Of a stretch of 64,000 bases of DNA, positions 53,949 through 59,866 are shown piece after piece; position 1 is the stretch's first letter, and every line of letters begins with the position of its first letter. The DNA comes from Pseudomonas sp. Q1-7 (GTDB lineage Bacteria; Pseudomonadota; Gammaproteobacteria; Pseudomonadales; Pseudomonadaceae), in NCBI RefSeq assembly GCF_028010285.1, contig NZ_CP116304.1, positions 2,062,501 through 2,126,500 of the forward strand, given 5' to 3'. The notes beneath the pieces are model-generated. The model saw only the letters and a program-made list of their open reading frames with translations. It was not told the origin of the DNA and did no database searches. Both the position numbers and the translations under genes were made by a program.

Positions 53949-54786
53949 CTAGGCTCTGTACGAAAAGTACTGCCGTAGGCATCGCAGCGTGCAAGCCAGC
54001 GTGACCATCGCGCCAAAACTTCTGGCGAGCTTGTCGTAGCGGGTAGCGATTCTCCGGTTCTCTTTCAGCCAGCCAAACATCCGCTCAATGATGTTCCGTT
54101 GCCGGTATTTCGGACGATCAAACAGTCGGCGTAGCCCTGGCTTGGGTTGCTGCGGAATCACCGGCTGCATGCGGTAGTGGTCGCAGTACTGGCGCAGATA
54201 CTCGGCATCGTAACCTTTGTCTGCCAGCAACCAACGACAGCGCTTACGAGGCCGTCCCGACTTTCCGGGGATTCGCACCTGATCCAAGAGCGGCTGAGCA
54301 TGGGCAATGTCGCTGGCTTGCCCCGGTGACAGCATGAAGCGAAGAGGTATCCCATTGGCATCGCAGATCAGGTGGATCTTGGTGGTCAGGCCGCCTCGGC
54401 TACGTCCCAATGCATGATCTACCGGTTCTTCTGGCCCCCCTTTTTCCCGGCGCCAGAAGAGGCTCGGGTTGCGCGCACCGCAGTGGAGTCGATCATCCAC
54501 GTATCCAGGTCAATCAGGCCTTCCTGATTCAGCCGGACGTGCAATCGCTCAAGTACTCGATCAAACGTGCCGTCGTCTCGCCCGTCGCGGAACCGTTGAT
54601 ACACCGTCGACCACGGGCCGAAACGTTCCGGCAGGTCGCGCCAGGCGGCTCCGGAGCAGAGGGTCCAGAAGATGCCGTTGAGCACCAGCCGATCATCACT
54701 TCGCGGTCGGCCCATCTTCTGTTCCGGGAAACCAGATCCTTAATCAACTCCCAGCCCGCATCCGGGAGTTCGTAGCGCCTTGCCAT
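53949..54786 (-). pseudogene. IS5-family transposase, frameshifted
   Basis: The two reading frames of an IS427-group IS5 transposase are present. OrfA begins MARRYELPDAGWELIKDLVS at 54786 but one G is missing near 54731, where VSRE-Q should join KMGRPRSDDRLVLNGIFWTL. A normal programmed shift on A5G6 near 54446 leads to orfB, with DDE residues in IDSTAVRA, LADKGYD and RMFGWLKENRR. Because of the extra one-base loss, no full protein can be made. The TAG stop of orfB is formed by the CTAG target site. Confidence 0.85.
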
Positions 54787-54844
54787 GTGGGCTTCCAGCC
54801 AATCATGGCGACGATTCTACCTGCACCGGCTTTTCGTACAGAAC
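53953..54844 (-). mobile_element. IS5-family (IS427-group) element
   Basis: An 892-bp element with imperfect ends GCTCTGTACGAAAAG (53953) and the inverse of GTTCTGTACGAAAAG (54844), flanked by CTAG on both sides (53949-53952 and 54845-54848). The right CTAG is the first four bases of the right 137-bp repeat. CTAG is the fixed target of this IS group, so identical flanks alone do not prove a simple insertion. Confidence 0.88.
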
Positions 54845-54981
54845 CTAGGTATCGAAATGGAGCAGGGCGCCACTTCACCGCCATGATCACGGTGTGCGGT
54901 AGATCGATCTAGCGTGGCGAGCCGCACATGGGCCCCTTGCATGCACGGCGCCGTAGGTTGGGTTGAGGTACGAAACCCAAC
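54845..54981. repeat. Right copy of the 137-bp direct repeat
   Basis: Identical to 22086-22222 over all 137 bases. It begins at the CTAG that is also the IS5 target and ends inside a GTAGGTTGGGT palindromic repeat, beyond which the sequence leads straight to the second antirepressor gene. Confidence 0.9.
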
Positions 54982-55039
54982 GTTTGCGGAGCCCCGGCCA
55001 GGCTCCGGTGTTGGGCCTCGTTCCTCGGCCCAACCTACG
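54952..55039. repeat. Full GTAGGTTGGG...CCCAACCTAC palindromic element
   Basis: CGTAGGTTGGG at the left and CCCAACCTACG at the right are inverted, with inner GTTGGGT/ACCCAAC and GGAGCC/GGCTCC hairpins. The left half is part of the 137-bp repeat. The copy at 22193 has only the left part intact. Confidence 0.7.
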
Positions 55040-55045
55040 GGGGAG

Positions 55046-55555
55046 TCAGCCGATCACATGCGGCGGCACCGGCAACAACTGCGGGCAATCGCGTAGTTGC
55101 ACCCAGGTCGTGCCTCGCCATTGCAGGACTTCCAGTTCCCGGTCCCGCCATTGCAGCAGGGCGCGGTAGGGCAGTTGCGTGCCGATGCGTGCCTGATGGC
55201 GCAGGCGCGGCACCACCTGCTGGGTGATCCATTCGCGGATGGAGCGGTTCTCTGGGTGGTAATAGAGGATCAGCACGGCATAGACGCCGGATTCGCTGAT
55301 GAGCATTTCTTCCTGATACTCGCCATGGCCGTTGCGCATCCAGGCGTGTTGCAACTGGTCGTCATCCAGGTTGCGCTGCACCCGTTCCGGCATCAGCGGA
55401 TGGTGAATCAAGCGGGCCAGGTCGCTGGCGGCGAACCAGGGCTCATCGTCCAGCACCACGGCGCGCAGTTGGCGCTTATGGCGGACGAACAGGCTGGGCA
55501 TCAGGACTTCGGGGTCCTGTTCACAGGTGGGGTGAAGCGGGGGAAGTTCGGGCAT
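55046..55555 (-). CDS. Bro-N/Ant-like antirepressor, copy 2
   Basis: A 169-residue Bro-N protein, identical to copy 1 except for T10, P15 and N75. ATG 55555 is chosen because AGAGG lies eight bases before it; the in-frame ATG at 55561 is too close and the longer upstream frame runs through the C4-like RNA. The leader contains a C4-like RNA whose seed differs from copy 1 but matches its own RBS over 10 bp. Followed (downstream) by a palindromic repeat and the 137-bp direct repeat. Confidence 0.85.
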   Translation of the reverse strand: MPELPPLHPTCEQDPEVLMPSLFVRHKRQLRAVVLDDEPWFAASDLARLIHHPLMPERVQRNLDDDQLQHAWMRNGHGEYQEEMLISESGVYAVLILYYHPENRSIREWITQQVVPRLRHQARIGTQLPYRALLQWRDRELEVLQWRGTTWVQLRDCPQLLPVPPHVIG

Positions 55556-55563
55556 ATCCATTA

Positions 55564-55585
55564 CCTCTGTGTGAGCAGCTTTCTT
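55564..55585 (-). promoter_or_regulatory. C4-RNA target sites a2/b2 over the antirepressor RBS, copy 2
   Basis: On the minus strand b2 is AAGAAA (55585-55580) and a2 is CACACAGAGG (55573-55564), which includes the AGAGG ribosome-binding site. a2 is the exact 10-bp complement of CCTCTGTGTG in the upstream RNA. Confidence 0.75.
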
Positions 55586-55597
55586 GGAGCTGTTGGC

Positions 55598-55670
55598 GTC
55601 GGGAGTTAAGAAACCCACACAGAGGCCGGGCGTATTCCCCTTTCGGGTCTTGTATTAGCCCACTCCCGAC
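55598..55670 (-). ncRNA. C4-like antisense RNA, copy 2
   Basis: A 73-base RNA with the same fold as copy 1. The closing stem is GTCGGGAGT (55670-55662) with ACTCCCGAC (55606-55598): one C:G pair of copy 1 is replaced by U:A, so pairing is kept. The inner hairpin again has CCCGAAAGGG. Seed a' is CCTCTGTGTG (55625-55616) in place of copy 1's CCTCTAGGTG, and seed b' is TTTCTTA (55613-55607). The changed seed is matched by changed a1 and a2 sites. This combination of stem covariation and seed covariation is strong evidence for a working antisense RNA. Confidence 0.82.
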
Positions 55671-55747
55671 AGAGCAGAGGTTTTGTGCGGGCGCGAGTAT
55701 GCCGCAGGCACAAAAAAGCCGCTGAGCTTTCGGGAGCGGTTGGTCCG

Positions 55748-55769
55748 CTGTGTGAGTAAGCGTTTCTTA
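55748..55769 (-). promoter_or_regulatory. C4-RNA upstream complementary sites a1/b1, copy 2
   Basis: On the minus strand b1 is TAAGAAA (55769-55763) and a1 is CACACAG (55754-55748), complementary to TTTCTTA and CTGTGTG of this copy's RNA. A hairpin followed by TTTTTT lies between a1 and the RNA, as in copy 1. Confidence 0.65.
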
Positions 55770-55865
55770 GGCGCCGGGGACAGAGGCTATGGGCAGAGCG
55801 GGGGAGGGGCAATGCAGTTGCGCTGTGGGATTTTGCCGATTGAAGAACGCGAAATTTGACCCCGC

Positions 55866-55895
55866 GTAGGGTGGATGACGCTCTTCTCATCCACC
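55866..55895 (+). repeat. Solo REP-like hairpin
   Basis: GTAGGGTGGATGACG...TCATCCACC, the same element as at 24654, upstream of the copy 2 leader. Here a GNAT gene and a further REP separate it from RAYT copy 2. Bases 55896-56198 after it hold no convincing gene. Confidence 0.75.
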
Positions 55896-56198
55896 AGACA
55901 GAGCCGATCCCTGACTCGCTGGCGCAAGCTTCTGCCATCGTCCTCCTGCTGTGCGTTCATGCGGGGCGGCCGTCTCTTTTGCCCATTGCGCCAGGAGCGA
56001 GAGTCTTCGGAGCTTCGCATGGATGCCGTTTTCTCCTCCCGAATTGGAAATATCCTACTGAACGAAGGTGTAGAGAATGACAATTGTTCTCGCGTAGCGT
56101 GGACGCTCCATTGCGGCATCTTCGGTCGCTGTTACTACCGATGCGGCTATTCATATATATGAATAATGGGAATGCGGGATAAGAAAGGGAGTGTTGAG

Positions 56199-56618
56199 AT
56201 GAGTAGAGTTGTTGTTGAGTCGGGATGTGGTGATTGGCTGGATGATAAATTATGCAGTGATATAGCGAGGGTTTATTGTTCCGTGGGGTGGGGAGATCAT
56301 TATGAAGTTTCGTTTGTCAGGGAGTTGTACCGCAATTCTGGATTCTTCGTGTTGGCCCAACATGAAGGCGCGTGTATTGGGGTGCTGCGTGCTCTAACGG
56401 ATAGCTGCCTCACGACTTGGATTGCAGAAGTGGTGGTTGATCCAGCGTTTCAAAGGATGGGGGTCGGGGCAGCAATGATGAAGGAATTGAAGAAAGTATA
56501 TAGGCACACAGCTATTTACTCCGAGCCACTGAAGGAGGCGGCAGGGTTCTTCGATAAAATGGGGATTTCACCTAAGGAAAGATTAGTGGCTTGTTCGCGC
56601 AAGGCCGAGGATCTGTAA
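56199..56618 (+). CDS. GNAT-family N-acetyltransferase
   Basis: A 139-residue acetyltransferase. Motif A is VVVDPAFQRMGVGAAMMKEL with the QxxGxG acetyl-CoA loop; motif B follows in AIYSEPLKEAAGFFDKMG. GGGAG lies seven bases before the ATG at 56199. Base composition is clearly AT-richer than the chromosome, and the gene sits between the C4 leader and RAYT copy 2, a place that is empty in copy 1, so it is probably a recent acquisition. The substrate is unknown. Confidence 0.82.
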   Translation: MSRVVVESGCGDWLDDKLCSDIARVYCSVGWGDHYEVSFVRELYRNSGFFVLAQHEGACIGVLRALTDSCLTTWIAEVVVDPAFQRMGVGAAMMKELKKVYRHTAIYSEPLKEAAGFFDKMGISPKERLVACSRKAEDL

Positions 56619-56725
56619 GGCAAAAGCCGTTAAATGAGTGATGCGAAACTGCGAACAAGTAGTCCACGGAACAGGACGTTCCTGAATTGGTAGATGCTCG
56701 TCGATCTACGATATCCAGACCTCGC

Positions 56726-56755
56726 GTAGGGTGGATGATGCTTTTTTCATCCACC
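56726..56755 (+). repeat. REP-like hairpin left of RAYT copy 2
   Basis: GTAGGGTGGATGA...TCATCCACC in the same relation to the RAYT gene as 24654-24683 is to copy 1. Confidence 0.8.
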
Positions 56756-56810
56756 AACCGCCGCCATTCCCGGCACCTTGTATGGACAGCCTTAACGGAG
56801 CCGCCACCAC

Positions 56811-57344
56811 TCACTCGCCCCAACTGCCGGCAGCGTTCTCCGACACGCTACCCGCCCAATCTACCGGGTAAATCCCGTCCCGCACGGCGCGGTGAAAGCT
56901 CGAATACGGCCAGTCCCGCACGTTCCGCACGTGGCCGTGTTTCACCGGATTGAAGTGGATGTAATCGAAATGCCGCTGGTAATCGAGATCGTCGCGGATC
57001 AGGTGTTCCCAATAACGGCGTTGCCAGATGCCGCGTTCGCCACGCTTTTGTTGGGTGGCGGTGCGTAGTTCCGCATTCGCCAACCGTTTGGAGAAGGCGA
57101 ATTTGATGGCCTTCCAGCGATCCGCATAGGCCCTGTCGCCCGGAGGTAGCGTCCAGAGGCAGTGCATATGCTCGGGCAGTACCACCCAGGCATCGATATG
57201 GAAGGGATGGCGTTGTTTGACCGTGCGGACCACGGTGCGCAGCAGTTCGATTTCGCGGGTCAGCAAATCATCGCGGCGGTCACGCAGGTTGACGGTAAAG
57301 AAGTAGGTGCCGCCCGGCATCCGTGCACGGCGGTAGTTGGACAT
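56811..57344 (-). CDS. REP-associated tyrosine transposase (RAYT), copy 2
   Basis: A 177-residue Y1 transposase nearly identical to the protein at 24703. Differences cluster in the region LTREIELLRTVVRTV and at the C-terminus (GSVSENAAGSWGE), and the HUH motif reads LPEHMHCLW. The catalytic Tyr segment FDYIHFNPVKHGH is unchanged, so the enzyme looks functional. It is flanked by inverted REP hairpins as in copy 1. Confidence 0.9.
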   Translation of the reverse strand: MSNYRRARMPGGTYFFTVNLRDRRDDLLTREIELLRTVVRTVKQRHPFHIDAWVVLPEHMHCLWTLPPGDRAYADRWKAIKFAFSKRLANAELRTATQQKRGERGIWQRRYWEHLIRDDLDYQRHFDYIHFNPVKHGHVRNVRDWPYSSFHRAVRDGIYPVDWAGSVSENAAGSWGE

Positions 57345-57384
57345 GGGGCTTCCTTGAGTCTGTAGGGTGAGTGCGTTGGAAAGC

Positions 57385-57414
57385 GGTGGATGAAGAGAGC
57401 GTCATCCACCCTAC
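57385..57414 (-). repeat. REP-like hairpin right of RAYT copy 2
   Basis: GGTGGATGA...TCATCCACCCTAC, the inverted partner of 56726-56755 and the same sequence as at 25277-25306. Confidence 0.8.
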
Positions 57415-57442
57415 GTGAGTCTGAGATCTAAGTGTTTTCAGG

Positions 57443-58147
57443 TTACCTTGCTTTTGTGAAAGCCTCGATTTGATAGTTTAGGAGTGGTGTGATTTTGACC
57501 TTGTTGTCGAGATATAGCGCTAGGTGGCTGCTTGAGGCTGAAATTATGTACCCGCGCGATACTTCTTTTTTACCGTCGAGCAGTCTAATGCAAGCGGCCT
57601 TGGTTGTTGAGTTGCACTCTGTCTTGTAGATCTCTATATCTCTATTTATTCCTATTTTAGCTCCTTCTACTCCGATGAAAGCTGGGACTAAGAGGAAAAA
57701 ATTTGCTGCAAGCGGAATTAGTAATATAAAGGCGCTGGTTAATGTGGAGATTAGGATTAGTGACAGGCCGTTTTTTAGGTGTTTTCTATTTTTTATCCAG
57801 CCCGCTGGTTTGCTATTTGTTATTATTCTGGGGAGTCTGTTTAGAATTATTATTTCTAGAAGAATTACTAGCGTTAGGCCTGATATGTATAGCCAGATCT
57901 TGTAGTTAAGAATTATCTCTAGCCAGGATGTTCCTATGTTGATTATGGCAATGTATGCCAATGTGAAAAGCTCGGTGGTTGACTTGGGGAACAGCTCTGG
58001 CGCTATGTTGAAGTGGCTTAAATATGTTTCGTGATATATGAGTCCAATAAGGTAAAGGGATGCATATCCCATAACCCCGAGGAGCGGTGTTAGTACCAGC
58101 CAGCTCGCTCTGGCAATTGTTCTATCTGTTGAGGTTTCGTCTGTCAT
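57443..58147 (-). CDS. AT-rich membrane protein of unknown function
   Basis: A 234-residue protein with about four membrane helices (LTPLLGVMGYASLYLIGLIY, IWLYISGLTLVILLEIIIL, LSLILISTLTSAFILLIPLA) and a C-terminal domain of ~70 residues. Composition is much AT-richer than nrdB next door. The ATG at 58147 lacks a good RBS and is only ~24 bases after the nrdB terminator, so its promoter is unclear. I do not recognise a family. Confidence 0.65.
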   Translation of the reverse strand: MTDETSTDRTIARASWLVLTPLLGVMGYASLYLIGLIYHETYLSHFNIAPELFPKSTTELFTLAYIAIINIGTSWLEIILNYKIWLYISGLTLVILLEIIILNRLPRIITNSKPAGWIKNRKHLKNGLSLILISTLTSAFILLIPLAANFFLLVPAFIGVEGAKIGINRDIEIYKTECNSTTKAACIRLLDGKKEVSRGYIISASSSHLALYLDNKVKITPLLNYQIEAFTKAR

Positions 58148-58170
58148 GGTTTTTTTGAATATCACTGAAA

Positions 58171-58199
58171 ATAAAAACCCCGCACTAGGCGGGGCTTTT
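58171..58199. terminator. Bidirectional terminator after nrdB
   Basis: CCCCGC-ACTAG-GCGGGG with A-run on one side and TTTTG on the other. For nrdB (minus strand) the hairpin is followed by TTTTTATTTT, a classical intrinsic terminator. Confidence 0.88.
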
Positions 58200-58271
58200 G
58201 TCTTTCTATCGCCACCCCGAATTTCCATTTCAGGCAAAGCGTTTACGTTTTCCTAATGTCTTGACCCGGAC

Positions 58272-59519
58272 TCAATCCCAGCTCAGCGCGCCGCCGGTCT
58301 GGTACTCGATGACGCGAGTTTCGAAGAAGTTCTTCTCTTTCTTCAGGTCCATGATTTCGGACATCCACGGGAACGGGTTGGTAGCGCCCGGGTATTCCTC
58401 TTTCAGGCCGATCTGGGTCAGGCGGCGGTTGGCGATGAACTTGAGGTAGTCCTCCATCATGGCCGCGTTCATGCCCAGTACGCCGCGCGGCATGGTGTCG
58501 CGAGCGTATTCGATCTCCAGCTGGGTGCCCTGGAGGATCATCTGGGTGGCTTCGTCCTTCATCTGGGCATCCCACAGGTGCGGGTTCTCGATCTTGATCT
58601 GGTTGATCACGTCGATGCCGAAGTTCAGGTGCATGGACTCGTCACGCAGGATGTACTGGAACTGCTCGGCGGTGCCGGTCATCTTGTTGCGGCGGCCCAT
58701 GGAGAGGATCTGGGTGAAGCCGCAGTAGAAGAAGATGCCTTCCAGTACGCAGTAGTAGGCGATCAGGTTGCGCAGGAACTGGCGGTCGGTCTCCGGGGTG
58801 CCGGTCTTGAACTCGGGGTCGGAGATCGAGCGGGTGTACTTGAGGCCCCAGGACGCCTTTTTCGCGACGCTCGGGATCTCGTGGTACATGTTGAAGATCT
58901 CGCCTTCATCCATGCCCAGGGACTCGATGCAGTACTGGTAGGCGTGGGTGTGGATCGCCTCTTCGAAGGCCTGGCGCAGGATGTACTGGCGGCATTCGGG
59001 GTTGGTGATCAGGCGGTACACGGCCAGTACCAGGTTGTTGGCAACCAGGGAGTCGGCGGTGGAGAAGAAGCCGAGGTTGCGCATCACGATGCGGCGCTCG
59101 TCTTCGCTGAGGCCGTCCTTGCTCTTCCACAGAGCGATGTCGGCGTTCATGTTCACTTCCTGCGGCATCCAGTGGTTGGCGCAACCATCCAGATACTTCT
59201 GCCAGGCCCAGTCGTACTTGAAGGGTACGAGCTGGTTGAGGTCGGCGCGGGCGTTGATCATCTGCTTGTCGCCAACCTGCACGCGCGCGGCGGAGCCTTC
59301 GAGGTCATCCAGGCCTTCCTGGATGTCGAGGTCGTCGAGGGCCTTCTTGGCGCGGGCGACGGCGTCGGAGTCGGCGGCGGATACGGCGCGCGCGTCTTCA
59401 ACGGAGCCGGCGGCTTCGTCGTCGAGTTTGTCGATGGTCTTGGCGGCGGCCTGGGCAACGGCGGGGGCTGCCTTGGCTTCGGTGGGGTCTTCTTTGTCGA
59501 ATTCGTCCCAGCTGAGCAT
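58272..59519 (-). CDS. nrdB: Ribonucleotide reductase class Ia, beta subunit NrdB
   Basis: A 415-residue R2 subunit that houses the diiron-tyrosyl radical. Metal ligands can be placed in MNADIALW (Asp), [15 protein letters not shown] (Glu, His), [13 protein letters not shown] (Glu) and [13 protein letters not shown] (Glu, His). The N-terminal ~75 residues ([20 protein letters not shown] and so on) are an acidic, low-complexity extension seen in Pseudomonas NrdB. GGAGAGGA precedes the ATG at 59519. It follows nrdA on the same strand after 347 bp and delivers the radical to NrdA for dNTP synthesis. Confidence 0.95.
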   Translation of the reverse strand: MLSWDEFDKEDPTEAKAAPAVAQAAAKTIDKLDDEAAGSVEDARAVSAADSDAVARAKKALDDLDIQEGLDDLEGSAARVQVGDKQMINARADLNQLVPFKYDWAWQKYLDGCANHWMPQEVNMNADIALWKSKDGLSEDERRIVMRNLGFFSTADSLVANNLVLAVYRLITNPECRQYILRQAFEEAIHTHAYQYCIESLGMDEGEIFNMYHEIPSVAKKASWGLKYTRSISDPEFKTGTPETDRQFLRNLIAYYCVLEGIFFYCGFTQILSMGRRNKMTGTAEQFQYILRDESMHLNFGIDVINQIKIENPHLWDAQMKDEATQMILQGTQLEIEYARDTMPRGVLGMNAAMMEDYLKFIANRRLTQIGLKEEYPGATNPFPWMSEIMDLKKEKNFFETRVIEYQTGGALSWD

Positions 59520-59866
59520 TGTTCCTCTCCTGGTTTGGCGGGCCGGTCTGTGCCGACCTGGGTGTTTGGGTGCGTGGGTGGTTGCACGCTGAAGCAGTGG
59601 TTCATGGCCGGGCGGTGGATTGCCCTGGCCTGCGCACACCCGGTACGTGGGGGTGACTGTTCGGATATCGGTGCTGCCTGAGGTTTCCCTCACCCCGGAC
59701 CCTCTCCGGAGGGAGAGGGGAGGGTTCTTGCTCTCGGTCGAGCGCGAAGCTGGGCGAGTGGCCGCTAGGCGCTGGGTTGCTCTGGCCCCGGAGCGTACTG
59801 CTGTACGTGAGGAGCCAGAGCAGCCCGGCAACAACGCGGACGCCGCTCAGATTCGTGCGTCACCTG
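59520..59866. other. nrdA-nrdB intergenic region
   Basis: No gene. The segment 59700-59719 (CCCTCTCC-GGA-GGGAGAGGG) is a strong hairpin in a CCCTCACCCC-rich context, a common interspersed repeat in Pseudomonas. It may lower read-through from nrdA into nrdB. Confidence 0.5.

Noticed and set aside
53761-53994. A 77-codon minus-strand frame between the GlxA-type gene and the IS5 element
   Set aside because: No RBS, no recognisable features and it runs into the IS end. I see nothing definite in 53664-53948.
55957-56154. Short minus-strand frames before the GNAT gene
   Set aside because: Odd composition, no ribosome-binding site, and partly over a REP-like hairpin.
58578-59681. A 367-codon plus-strand frame opposite nrdB
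   Set aside because: Same antisense artefact of third-position GC in the real gene.
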